From NCBI RefSeq assembly GCF_000270285.1, contig NC_015738.1, positions 1,798,001-1,862,000 on the forward strand: a stretch of DNA of 64,000 nt, read 5' to 3'. Below are positions 52,712 to 61,231 of this stretch, one piece after another; positions within the stretch are counted from its first letter, which is position 1; each line of letters starts with the position of its first letter. The position numbers and the translations under genes are program-made. The notes under the pieces were generated by a model. The model saw nothing but the letters and a program-made list of their open reading frames with translations. It was not told the origin of the DNA and did no database searches. This stretch comes from Eggerthella sp. YY7918. Lineage in GTDB: Bacteria; Actinomycetota; Coriobacteriia; Coriobacteriales; Eggerthellaceae.

Positions 52712-53218
52712 TCAAGAAGGCCGCGAGGGATCAGTGCACTCCTTATAGTAAATGTACATGTCCTCGTAGGCGCCGAGACCGTTAATGAAACCGTTGGGAA
52801 TGGTCCCCACTCGCGTGAAGCCCAAGTCTTCGTAGAGGTGAATAGCGCCCTTGTTGCTAGCGACGACCGCATTGAATTGCAGGCCGCGAAACCTCATGCG
52901 CTGAGCTTGTTCGAGCGAATGCTTCACCAATTCGCGACCGAGACCCAGCCCGCGTGCGCTCGACGCGACCGCATAGCTCGCATTCGCCACATGCGCACAA
53001 CGGCCCACATTGTTGGGATGCAAGATATAGAGGCCGAACAGTTTTTGATCGGCGACCGCAACCACGGAACTTGTCTGCGAAGCAAAGAAATCACGCCCTG
53101 TTTCAAGCGTGAGAGGCTCAATTTGCGGAAACGCATTGCCCGCTTCCACAACCTCGTTCCACACGCGAATCATGCCTTCAAGATCTTCTTCACGAAATGG
53201 TCGAATCTCAAGCGCCAT
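52712..53218 (-). CDS. GNAT family N-acetyltransferase
   Basis: 168 residues from the ATG at 53218, where the family start ALEIRPFREEDLEGM begins. The acetyl-CoA loop is SSARGLGLGRELVKHSL near residue 85. The late motif is ASNKGAIHLYEDLGFTRVGTIPNGF. This combination, with N-AIHLYE-x-x-GF and a following P-N-G/A-F, is typical of acetyltransferases related to those acting on amino-acid-like small molecules. It is not close to the transporter-linked GNATs at the left end. It is a single gene 62 bases downstream of the ABC permease gene. Substrate unknown. Confidence 0.88.
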   Translation of the reverse strand: MALEIRPFREEDLEGMIRVWNEVVEAGNAFPQIEPLTLETGRDFFASQTSSVVAVADQKLFGLYILHPNNVGRCAHVANASYAVASSARGLGLGRELVKHSLEQAQRMRFRGLQFNAVVASNKGAIHLYEDLGFTRVGTIPNGFINGLGAYEDMYIYYKECTDPSRPS

Positions 53219-53279
53219 ACCACACCGCCTTTCTTCCAAAGATCGGCAGAGTATAGCATGCAATGACGGTAGATCCACC

Positions 53280-54089
53280 TTACGGTAGGTTTACCTTGTT
53301 CTTGAGCAGGTAGACGCAAAAGGCGTAGAGCGCGGCGGCGAAAGCGAGCCAGAGCACGAGGCCCACCGTCGACGTCAGATAAGCCATCGCCGGCGGCGGA
53401 AACGAAAGCGCCGACACGAACGAATCCGGATAAGCCAGATATGTCGCCGTTACCGACGCAAACGCGCTCACAAGCCCAACCAACCATGACGTTCCCACGA
53501 AGATGCCTACACCCGCTGCCACACGATGCCGCGATGCCGCCACCGAACCCAGCGCGAGCGACGCATAGGCCAACAGCAGGATCGCAAGCACTTGGATAAA
53601 GCTGGAAAGTCTTGCCCACCTTCCCAGCATGTCAAGCGAACCGCTTTCTAAAAAGCCCCTGTACATGACTGACAAATCACCCGAGAGCACCGCCATCACG
53701 CTCATGAACAAGGCCACCAAAATCGCCAGATCGATGAGCATCCACGCAAAGCCCGCAATGGTTTTGGATGCCACATGCGCACCCGGACCCACGGGTAATG
53801 TAAGCGTTAGATAACCCTCGTCGGTAAACAGATTCACATACCACCGACGCACCACAATCACAAACGTTGCTACCGGCGCCGCGGCAAGTACAAGTATACA
53901 AATGCCGCCGCCCGTAAAGCCGAGGGCGGCCATAGGTCCCAATGCAAGGATGGTGTCGTCGTTGGTCATCATGCGCGCGAAACCGAAACACACAAGAGCA
54001 ACCACTCCCACGGCCAGCGCAATCAGATGCACCGGCACCAGAATGCGACTCAGCGCTGCAAAGTCGTATTTCAGAAGCTTGGCGAGCAT
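53280..54089 (-). CDS. ABC-2-type transporter membrane subunit
   Basis: 269 residues with six membrane helices (about 13-40, 55-80, 108-135, 165-190, 195-220 and 240-262). The N-terminus MLAKLLKYDFAALSRILVP is typical of permeases of the ABC-2 type in Gram-positives. It overlaps the ATPase gene by 19 bases. The pair may export a lipid, peptide or drug, or act in processing the surface subtilase encoded by the gene just upstream. The sequence gives no substrate clue. Confidence 0.88.
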   Translation of the reverse strand: MLAKLLKYDFAALSRILVPVHLIALAVGVVALVCFGFARMMTNDDTILALGPMAALGFTGGGICILVLAAAPVATFVIVVRRWYVNLFTDEGYLTLTLPVGPGAHVASKTIAGFAWMLIDLAILVALFMSVMAVLSGDLSVMYRGFLESGSLDMLGRWARLSSFIQVLAILLLAYASLALGSVAASRHRVAAGVGIFVGTSWLVGLVSAFASVTATYLAYPDSFVSALSFPPPAMAYLTSTVGLVLWLAFAAALYAFCVYLLKNKVNLP

Positions 54090-54901
54090 CGAAACACCTC
54101 CCGGAAGTAGTCGTCAAGGCGCATGCCGGTCTGCTCGCGCACGAGCGTTGGTGTAGAATAGAGCGCCATCGTGCCATATTGAAGCAGCACGAATTCATCG
54201 AGCACGTGTTCAACATCGGCCACAAGGTGAGTGGAAAGAAGGATGGTCGCCTCGCGGCGGTAGTTGCGAATGATGGTATCCAGAATGAAGTCACGCGCCG
54301 CCGGATCGACGCCGCCTATGGGTTCGTCAAGCAGATAGAGCGCCGCATGCCGCGCCATCACCAACACGAGCTGCACTTTTTCCTTCGTGCCCTTAGAGAG
54401 CGCTTCCATATGGGCATCCGTGGGGACCGCCAAGCGCGCGAGCATGTCTTGAGCAAGCGGTCGGTCAAAGTCGGGATAAAAATCCTCGAAGTAGCGCAAC
54501 GTTTGCGTCACCTTCATACCCGAAGCAAAGTAGGGCCGCTCGGGCAGATAGGACACGAGCGCCTTCGTCTCGGCCCCGGGCTCGCGACCACAGATAAGCA
54601 CCTGGCCTGCCGTGGGCCGAAGCAACCCCGCGATCAGCTTGATGAGCGTTGTCTTGCCGCTGCCATTCGGTCCAAGCAACCCCACCACGCGCCCACGCGG
54701 AAGAGCAAGCGAAAGCGGGCTCAGCGCAGGCGTCGCGCCATAGCTTTTTGTGAGTGCACGGCATTCGAGCACCGGCGCGAAACCATCGGCGGGATAAGGA
54801 GCAGCCGGCGGCGGTACCGAACTCGCAGCAGGCATCACCGGTTGCGGTACAGGCCCTGCAGAGGCCGGCCCCGGCGGAGGAAATCCGTAATAGTCGGTCA
54901 T
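54071..54901 (-). CDS. ABC transporter ATPase
   Basis: 276 residues. The first 42 are a Pro/Ala-rich tail of low complexity, unusual for this family. The ATPase domain follows with Walker A GLLGPNGSGKTTLI, signature LSKGTKEKVQLVLV (LSKGT in place of LSGGQ), Walker B LYLLDEPIGGVD and H-loop LLSTHLVADVEHV. The LSKG form is common in YtrB/EcsA-like ABC-2 ATPases. It overlaps the subtilase stop by four bases (ATGA) and the permease start by 19, so the three genes are translationally linked. Confidence 0.93.
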   Translation of the reverse strand: MTDYYGFPPPGPASAGPVPQPVMPAASSVPPPAAPYPADGFAPVLECRALTKSYGATPALSPLSLALPRGRVVGLLGPNGSGKTTLIKLIAGLLRPTAGQVLICGREPGAETKALVSYLPERPYFASGMKVTQTLRYFEDFYPDFDRPLAQDMLARLAVPTDAHMEALSKGTKEKVQLVLVMARHAALYLLDEPIGGVDPAARDFILDTIIRNYRREATILLSTHLVADVEHVLDEFVLLQYGTMALYSTPTLVREQTGMRLDDYFREVFRCSPSF

Positions 54902-57900
54902 CGTTGATCCTTTCCCGACAAAAAGGTGTTCCCTGTAATTCTACCAGTAACCAGCGCTAACGCCGCCAATACCACTAATCCAACCAAGATTGCCACTTCC
55001 CGTGTCGCCGCATCACCCGTTGCCACCAATGCGCTCGGAGTTGGAAGGTCGCCTTCCTCATCGGCCGGGGCAAGCTCGAAGGTCATTCGGCGAAACACCG
55101 GTTGCTGGGCCGCAACATCCACACCAATAACGTAGAACGCATCATCCACCACGGCGCCCTGCATAAATGATAGTTTCGTTGCCGAAAGACGCACAGGCAG
55201 CGCCTGCCACGTGTCGACCACTGGGTCGTATACGTACGTGTCGCTACCCGACAAATCAGCGGTGGTCAAACCCGCCAGCAGCATTCGCTCGTGCGGCGTG
55301 GAACCACCCGCAACTGTGGCACCGGCCGGCAGAACCGCCGATGCCGCATGTCCGCTTTGCTTCGGCGTGATCTCAGAAGGAAGCGACGTGAACGCCCACG
55401 TATCGCCTTGAAAACGCTCGACTCCGTCCACGAGGCCGCCGCCGTACACCGTCTTATCTCCTGCCGCCACCAACAACTCGCCCTCCACCACACATAAGGT
55501 GGGTGCCAAGCGTTCATGCGCCAAGGGGGCAAGTCCCCTTACTTCCCCTGTCTTGATATCCAGCCGAGCAGCTTGCGGAAGGGCGTATCCGTCCGCATCC
55601 ATATTGCCAGCTATCCATATGAATCGCCCATCGCAGGTGAGAGAGGTGCCATCTACAAAATGACTGTTGTAGCCCAAGCTGCTTAAAGCGGCGTCGCAGT
55701 CAAGAGGGTCGGAGAGCGTCTGGGTGGTCGGATCGTAGCGATACAGTTTAAACGGATCGATTTCGAGCACATAGAGAAACCTATCATGCGATGTGATCGC
55801 AAAATTGATTTGCCTGTTTTGCAAAAAGTCTGACAGGCCTTTTTCGATATCCCAGGTTTTGTTGCGCGGGTCATACACCAGCACACCATTGAACGGATCG
55901 TCGTTGGAGCACACAAAATCCGCGGTAGCATACAGCTTCCCTCCAGCCGCCACCAGCCGCCACGGTAAGGCCTGATCGTCCAAGCGAAGACCAAGATCAT
56001 CCAAAGGGGGAAGGGGAAGATCCTCATAATGAGCAGCCTTCTCCCCCGTTCTCACGAGCACATTGAGACGGCCGGTCTCGCCGTCCGCACGCTCCACCTG
56101 CACAGAGCGTTTCTGCGAGGCAAGCGAAGCGGGCAGTACCACCTTGATCTCGTGGGAATTCCACGACGTAATTTCCAGTTCCGCGCCGTCCAAAAGCACG
56201 CGGCCGCCACTGTCGCCGAACCAACTTCCGCGAACCGTCGCCGCAAGCGTCCCATCTGCAGCAACTTCAAGCGCGTCCACCACGGGATACGGGTCGCTTG
56301 CGGCCCGTATGATATCCAACGAGCCGTCCGACGTGCAGGTGCCCGAAAGCGCCCCCGCACGCGAGACGCCGCCCAAGATACGCGCCCGCCAGGTGGTACA
56401 GTCCTCATCCGGGAACAAACCCGCAATCAGGGCATAGGCTCCTGTCACCACCGGTGTGGCCATCGAAGTGCCATCTAAAACGTCATACGGGAACGCCTCC
56501 ACCAGCGAGATAGTGTCGATTCCAAACTCCAGACGCTGGCCCTCGTCTTGAGCGGCAAACGTACGCGTGATCTTGATGGATAGGTTCTCCCAATCGATCA
56601 AGCCGCGCTGCTCATCCGAGAGAGGAACGATGCAGGTATTCCATGTTTCATACCGGGCGTAGCAATCTTCTTCGGGGGTTATCTCTACCCAGTTGTCACC
56701 GAAAGAACCTACAAAGATACGCAAGGTACGCGAGAGGCCCGATTTGGAGGAATCGATTACCTTTGAATCAAATGTGAGAAAGCGAACGTCGTCAAGCGTT
56801 TTACCTGGTCTGACAGCTTCGGCGGCACCGGGAGCTGTTGACGAAAGTATCAGCTCGGACATCTGGCCCTCATGCGGATCGTCAACTGTCCATCGCAGAC
56901 TTTTCCCCGACGGCTCTGTACCGGACCATTCCTCTTCGGTCCGCTCAATGCTTGATGTCACCTCGCCGCCCGTCGTAAAGGCAAACAGTCCTGGATCGCC
57001 TTCGAATCCGTCTTGCAAAATGACGGTGTCATCTCGCTCAGGAGCGGCAATACCTTGCGATTCGGGAACGGTAGAGAGAATACCCACCCCGGGCGCAGCA
57101 AGATCGGTGCCGATCGCGCCATAGTTTGAGAAATCGCCCAACGAGTCGTCCTTGTCGGCCGCATTTACCGTGATGATACCCTCCGAAGGAAGGCCCGAGG
57201 GGTTCGCCAAAGCCTGATCGATGTTGCTCGACGCGTTTCCCGAAGCGCATATCGATACGACCCCCATGTTTTGATAGAGGTCGTCTATCACGCTGTTCAA
57301 AATGAAACACGAGGTCTGTCCGCCCCAGGAATTGTTCACCGCCACCACGGGTTCGTCATTCTGCACCGCGCGTCTCACATAGTCGTATGCGCTGATCGTG
57401 CGGGACATAGTAAAACCATCATCGCCCCCGATACGCAACGCCATGATCTTCGCGTTAGGGGCCACGCCCGCCCCACCCAGGGCGTTATTTACCCCTGCGG
57501 CGATGATTCCTGCCACATGCGTGCCATGGAAGCTGCCGTCCATCGGATCGTCGTCACCGTCGACCCAATCGTAGCCATGCGTCCCATCAAGCCCAATGTC
57601 GCCGGGATTCGTCCACATGGATTGCGCAAGGTCGGGATGATGGTAGTCAACGCCGGTGTCGGCCACCGCCACCACCACTTCGGGTAGTTTTTTACTTAGA
57701 ATTCCTTTCTCATTCCAAAGCTTGAGCACGTTTGCGGCGCCGGAAACGTCGCTGGTGGAAGCGAACTGCCACTGCTCTTCAAGCAGCGGGTCATTGGTGG
57801 TCGGTGCGGTACGAGCCGTACCGGCATGGGTAGGGTCAGGCTCGGCGGAGGCGGAAGCAGCCTCAGATACCGCAGCGGTCGGCTCTTCGGGATGATAGAC

Positions 57901-58308
57901 GTAGTCGGGTTCAGCCAACAGAACGCCCGGTGTGTCGGCAAGACTACGAAGCAGCTCTTCGGTGGAAAGCGTGGATGACTCCACAAGCACAACCCTGTCG
58001 GTAGGCGTCGCAGCGCGGTTGCGTGCCGTAGCCGCCGAGGCATCGGGCACGTAGGAGTACAGATCGCTGGTAGACACTGCATCCTCGTTGGAATAGGTGG
58101 CGATAGGCGCATACTCGTCGGTTACTCGCGCAAGCACGCGGCCTTCGGCGTACTCTCCTACCTGCAGCAGGTCATTGATCGTTCGGGCGTTATCATCCGA
58201 GCCGATCAGGGGGTTGTCATCAGACGCAGAAAAATCCTGCGTCGCGAGCGCAGGAAGCGACATACCAGAAAGCACGATGGCCAAAACAAGAGCCAAAAAC
58301 CGTTTCAT
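54898..58308 (-). CDS. Large surface subtilisin-family (S8) serine protease with inserted and kelch-like domains
   Basis: 1136 residues. The signal peptide is residues 1-22. A propeptide-like region to about 175 includes the inhibitor-like PGVLLAEPDYVYHP. The catalytic triad is Asp217 (VVAVADTGVDYHHPDL), His261 (HGTHVAGIIAAG) and Ser615 (LDGTSMATP), with the oxyanion Asn in CASGNAS. About 190 residues (roughly 425-605), probably a beta-rich domain, are inserted between the strand APGVGILSTVP and the Ser loop. A TIG/IPT-like domain (about 680-760), kelch-like beta-propeller repeats (about 780-1050) and a C-terminal membrane helix follow. It is an anchored extracellular protease whose substrate is unknown. 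Confidence 0.92.
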   Translation of the reverse strand: MKRFLALVLAIVLSGMSLPALATQDFSASDDNPLIGSDDNARTINDLLQVGEYAEGRVLARVTDEYAPIATYSNEDAVSTSDLYSYVPDASAATARNRAATPTDRVVLVESSTLSTEELLRSLADTPGVLLAEPDYVYHPEEPTAAVSEAASASAEPDPTHAGTARTAPTTNDPLLEEQWQFASTSDVSGAANVLKLWNEKGILSKKLPEVVVAVADTGVDYHHPDLAQSMWTNPGDIGLDGTHGYDWVDGDDDPMDGSFHGTHVAGIIAAGVNNALGGAGVAPNAKIMALRIGGDDGFTMSRTISAYDYVRRAVQNDEPVVAVNNSWGGQTSCFILNSVIDDLYQNMGVVSICASGNASSNIDQALANPSGLPSEGIITVNAADKDDSLGDFSNYGAIGTDLAAPGVGILSTVPESQGIAAPERDDTVILQDGFEGDPGLFAFTTGGEVTSSIERTEEEWSGTEPSGKSLRWTVDDPHEGQMSELILSSTAPGAAEAVRPGKTLDDVRFLTFDSKVIDSSKSGLSRTLRIFVGSFGDNWVEITPEEDCYARYETWNTCIVPLSDEQRGLIDWENLSIKITRTFAAQDEGQRLEFGIDTISLVEAFPYDVLDGTSMATPVVTGAYALIAGLFPDEDCTTWRARILGGVSRAGALSGTCTSDGSLDIIRAASDPYPVVDALEVAADGTLAATVRGSWFGDSGGRVLLDGAELEITSWNSHEIKVVLPASLASQKRSVQVERADGETGRLNVLVRTGEKAAHYEDLPLPPLDDLGLRLDDQALPWRLVAAGGKLYATADFVCSNDDPFNGVLVYDPRNKTWDIEKGLSDFLQNRQINFAITSHDRFLYVLEIDPFKLYRYDPTTQTLSDPLDCDAALSSLGYNSHFVDGTSLTCDGRFIWIAGNMDADGYALPQAARLDIKTGEVRGLAPLAHERLAPTLCVVEGELLVAAGDKTVYGGGLVDGVERFQGDTWAFTSLPSEITPKQSGHAASAVLPAGATVAGGSTPHERMLLAGLTTADLSGSDTYVYDPVVDTWQALPVRLSATKLSFMQGAVVDDAFYVIGVDVAAQQPVFRRMTFELAPADEEGDLPTPSALVATGDAATREVAILVGLVVLAALALVTGRITGNTFLSGKDQR

Positions 58309-58348
58309 GTGACCACATTTCTCATTGATGGCCAGCTGCTACAACAAA

Positions 58349-58415
58349 GGTATCACACGCCCGGCAGGCGTTCAACAAACCGAACAGGTTGACGCGGGTT
58401 GACACAGGTTGCCGC
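58349..58415 (-). promoter_or_regulatory. Subtilase promoter with three 10-bp phased direct repeats
   Basis: GGTTG occurs on the plus strand at 58387, 58397 and 58407 (CAACC on the minus strand), exactly 10 bases apart, within three near-identical 10-mers. Directly downstream on the minus strand are TTGTTG (58373-58378), an 18-base spacer and GATACC (58349-58354). The array therefore sits immediately upstream of a -35 box, the usual place for an activator. Confidence 0.55.
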
Positions 58416-58459
58416 TTGTAAGCCAGCGAGAGGCATTGTCGTGTTGGACCGTTGATCCG

Positions 58460-58484
58460 TTCCGCGGACCTACGGCCCGCGGAA
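58460..58484 (-). terminator. Hairpin after ffh, probable terminator
   Basis: TTCCGCGG (58460-58467) pairs perfectly with CCGCGGAA (58477-58484) six bases after the ffh stop codon. It has no U-tract on the minus strand. Confidence 0.5.
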
Positions 58485-58489
58485 CCATA

Positions 58490-59908
58490 TTATTCTCCCA
58501 TCATGTCCTGAAGCTTCTTCAGGTCGGCCATACTCATGCCGCCCATGCCGCCGGGCAGGCCCATGCGACGGCGGCGACCCTTCTTGCCCTTTTTGCCGCG
58601 CTTACCACCAGCCATCTCCTCGGCAGCGGGCATAAGCTTCTTCATCATCTTCTTTGTCTCGTTAAATTTTTTGATGAGCTGATTCACATCGGACACGCTC
58701 ACCCCGGCGCCGGCGGCAATACGCGCACGACGGCTGCCGTTCAGCAAGTCGGGCTTTTCGCGTTCGGCCTTTGTCATCGAGTTGATGATAACTTCCATAT
58801 GGTCGAACGCACCTTCATCAACCTGTCCGCTCCCAAGCGCTTTATCGCCGCCGGGAAGCGCAGCGACCAGTTTTGACACGCCACCCATTTTACGGATTTG
58901 GCGATTCATTTCGATGAAGTCATTGAGGTTGAGCTGCGCGCGCATCATGCGCTCGGTCTGCTCCTGCTCAATTTCCTCGTGTTGCACCTTGACGGCGCTT
59001 TCGATGAGACTTACCACGTCGCCCATGCCGAGGATGCGCTTCGCCATGCGATCGGGGTGGAATTCTTCAAGCGAGTCAGGCTTCTCACCCGACGAGATGA
59101 ACTTGATGGGCTTGCCCGTTACCTGTTTGATGGAGAGCGCGCCGCCGCCGCGTGCGTCGCCGTCCATTTTCGACATGATAACGCCGTCGAAGTCCACGCG
59201 CTCGGCAAACGCGCTGGCCACATTCACCACGTCCTGGCCAGTCATCGCATCGACCACCATAAGGATCTGGTCGGGCTTCACGGCGCGCTTGATGGCCTCG
59301 GCTTCGTCCATCATCTCGTCGTCCACATGAAGGCGGCCCGCCGTGTCCACAATCACTACGTCGCGCAGGTTGTCGATGGCGTCTTGGATACCCTCGGTCG
59401 CAATGCGAACCGGGTCCTTCCCGTCGCCGCGATACACACGCACGCCAATTTCAGAGCCGAGCGTTTCCAACTGATCGGCCGCAGCGGGACGATACACGTC
59501 GCAGGCCACAAGCAGCGGCGAGTGGTTCTCTTGCTTCAGACGGTACGCCAACTTCGCAGCAGCCGTCGTCTTGCCGGAACCCTGCAAACCCACCAGCATG
59601 ATGACGTTGGGAATGCGGCTGGAGAGGACTAGCTTGGAGTCCGTGCGGCCCAGAAGCTCGGTCAACTCGTCAAGGACGATCTTCACCACATTCTGCGCCG
59701 GCGTAAGCGACTCAAGCACCTCAGCCTCAAGGCAACGCTCCTTCGTGCGCGCGACGAACCCCTTCACCACCTTGAAGTTGACGTCGGCCTCCAGAAGCGC
59801 CATGCGAATCTCGCGCATCGCTTCATTGATGTCATCCTCGGTCAGGCGGCCTTTACCGCGCAGACCGGAAAATATCCCTTGAAGTCGTTCAGAAAGGTTT
59901 TCGAGCAT
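58490..59908 (-). CDS. ffh: Signal recognition particle protein Ffh
   Basis: 472 residues. Ffh with 4.5S RNA binds signal sequences and targets ribosomes to FtsY. The N domain has LTEDDINEAMREIRMALLEADVN (in parts). The G domain has G1 GLQGSGKTTAAAKLA, DVYRPAAADQL, G3 DTAGRLHVD and G4 SKMDGDARGGGAL. The Met-rich M domain (about 300-472) has GDVVSLIE, MTKAEREKPDLLNGSRRARIAAGAG and ends GLPGGMGGM. An ATTATA (TATAAT on the minus strand, 59954-59959) is a likely -10 box. In relatives it directly precedes rpsP, which here is 9.7 kb away. Confidence 0.98.
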   Translation of the reverse strand: MLENLSERLQGIFSGLRGKGRLTEDDINEAMREIRMALLEADVNFKVVKGFVARTKERCLEAEVLESLTPAQNVVKIVLDELTELLGRTDSKLVLSSRIPNVIMLVGLQGSGKTTAAAKLAYRLKQENHSPLLVACDVYRPAAADQLETLGSEIGVRVYRGDGKDPVRIATEGIQDAIDNLRDVVIVDTAGRLHVDDEMMDEAEAIKRAVKPDQILMVVDAMTGQDVVNVASAFAERVDFDGVIMSKMDGDARGGGALSIKQVTGKPIKFISSGEKPDSLEEFHPDRMAKRILGMGDVVSLIESAVKVQHEEIEQEQTERMMRAQLNLNDFIEMNRQIRKMGGVSKLVAALPGGDKALGSGQVDEGAFDHMEVIINSMTKAEREKPDLLNGSRRARIAAGAGVSVSDVNQLIKKFNETKKMMKKLMPAAEEMAGGKRGKKGKKGRRRRMGLPGGMGGMSMADLKKLQDMMGE

Positions 59909-59953
59909 AGCAAAAAGCTCCTTGCGTTATTCATCCAGGCTTGTGCTTTGCTC

Positions 59954-59959
59954 ATTATA
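59954..59959 (-). promoter_or_regulatory. -10 box of ffh
   Basis: A perfect TATAAT on the minus strand lies 46 bases before the ffh ATG. No good -35 box is seen at 16-18 bases. Confidence 0.55.
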
Positions 59960-60036
59960 CTTCATGCGATCGGACAACACTTAACTCCACCGTTTTGACG
60001 TTGTGGCCACATTGAGTATATTGAGTCAATTCCTCT

Positions 60037-60076
60037 TGTCATATTATTGATAAAACCATTGTAGAAAAATATGACA
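60037..60076. promoter_or_regulatory. Inverted repeat upstream of the XRE gene, candidate operator
   Basis: TGTCATATT (60037-60045) and AATATGACA (60068-60076) are perfect 9-base inverted copies separated by 22 bases. Similarity extends a few bases further (TGTCATATTATT against TGTCATATTTTT). They lie 33 bases before the XRE start. Two ATTGAGT direct repeats are found just upstream near 60011-60026. Binding by the XRE protein is inferred. Confidence 0.5.
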
Positions 60077-60108
60077 CGTGATAATCTTGCTGCAGGGAAA
60101 GGAGCATC

Positions 60109-60465
60109 ATGGCAAACCTTAATGAAACAGTTGGGGCGCGCATCAAGCTCATGCGCAAGCAACGTGGGCTCAAGCAGGAACACCTTGCACGTTATCTGAA
60201 TATTGACCAAGCCATAGTAAGCAAAATTGAAAACGGGCAACGGCCAATTGGTGCAGCGATGCTTGAATCGCTTTGTGATTTGTTTTTCTGCTCACTTGAT
60301 GATTTGCTCGAAGGCAATATTGATACCACTTATACGCGCACTGTTGCCTTCCGCGCAGATAGCCTCAGCTCCGATGATGTACATGCCATAGCTGCTATTG
60401 GACGCATCGCACACAACATTGAAGATATGATTACCCTTGAAAAGGCTGCAAACGATGGTCGATAG
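60109..60465 (+). CDS. XRE-family helix-turn-helix regulator
   Basis: 118 residues. The Cro/cI-type helix-turn-helix fills residues 8-65 (IKLMRKQRGLKQEHLARYL, DQAIVSKIENGQRPIGAAML). A C-terminal helical tail could be the target of the protease encoded next. AAAGGAG precedes the ATG. The next gene starts ten bases before this one stops. It is the first gene of an A+T-richer three-gene unit (about 48-50% G+C in sampled lines against about 62% in ffh). Likely roles are repressor of the unit and, if the unit is toxin-antitoxin-like, antitoxin. Both roles are inferred. Confidence 0.9.
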   Translation: MANLNETVGARIKLMRKQRGLKQEHLARYLNIDQAIVSKIENGQRPIGAAMLESLCDLFFCSLDDLLEGNIDTTYTRTVAFRADSLSSDDVHAIAAIGRIAHNIEDMITLEKAANDGR

Positions 60466-61231
60466 AAAATCATTTTACGAAGCGGTACGTCTTTCTGAAG
60501 AATTCCGAGCAAATCACGGCATCGACAACCTGGCTCCGCTTAATATTTTTGACGTTGCAGAAAATACACCTCGTCTTACAGTTGTCTTCTATCCACTCGG
60601 CGACAACATTAGCGGCATGTGTTTGAAACAGGGGGAGTATTCCGTTATCGCCGTAAACTCCCTTCAATCTCGTGGGCGTCAACGGTTCACTTTGGCACAT
60701 GAGTTTTACCATCTTCACTACGATAAAACAGATGGAACTATCATCTGCCCCAAAGATGCTGGCCAACGCAATGATGTTGAATGGCAGGCAGACACATTTG
60801 CTTCTTATCTGCTTCTTCCCTATCACGCACTCCGCAATGAACTCAAAGTACGAGGTATCGGCACTGACACCGACGGCGTTGAATACGAAACATTGCTTTG
60901 CGCTATTGTGGAAATCGAGCAGAAATTTCGCATCTCACGTATGGCTCTTCTTGTAAGGCTGCAACGCGAAGGGGTTATAAATGAAGCTGAAAAAGCAAAA
61001 CTGAGCTCACAAGTAAGAGCCGAGGTGCGGCGCCTCGGATACCCAACAGCGCTTTATGAACCGACCCATGGCACGGATGCCAAAAAGGCGCAGGGTGATT
61101 ATGTCGACCGCATCTATCGGCTTTTTGGAAGCAACCTTATTTCCCAAGAAAAAGCTGAGCAACTGCTTGCAGATGGCTTTCGGGACGACATTTGGATCGA
61201 AACTATCGAAGGCGGCGAGATGGTTGACTGA
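60455..61231 (+). CDS. ImmA/IrrE-type zinc metalloprotease
   Basis: 258 residues from the ATG at 60455, which overlaps the XRE gene. The active-site helix is TLAHEFYHLHY (HExxH, His82, Glu83, His86), with the third ligand in VEWQADTFASYLLLP (Glu109), as in ImmA/IrrE/DUF955 proteins. ImmA cleaves phage-type XRE repressors, and IrrE/DdrO works alike in Deinococcus. The preceding XRE protein is therefore the probable substrate. The C-terminal 110 residues are an additional helical region that could sense a signal. The following PIN-like gene starts within its last codons. Confidence 0.92.
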   Translation: MVDRKSFYEAVRLSEEFRANHGIDNLAPLNIFDVAENTPRLTVVFYPLGDNISGMCLKQGEYSVIAVNSLQSRGRQRFTLAHEFYHLHYDKTDGTIICPKDAGQRNDVEWQADTFASYLLLPYHALRNELKVRGIGTDTDGVEYETLLCAIVEIEQKFRISRMALLVRLQREGVINEAEKAKLSSQVRAEVRRLGYPTALYEPTHGTDAKKAQGDYVDRIYRLFGSNLISQEKAEQLLADGFRDDIWIETIEGGEMVD

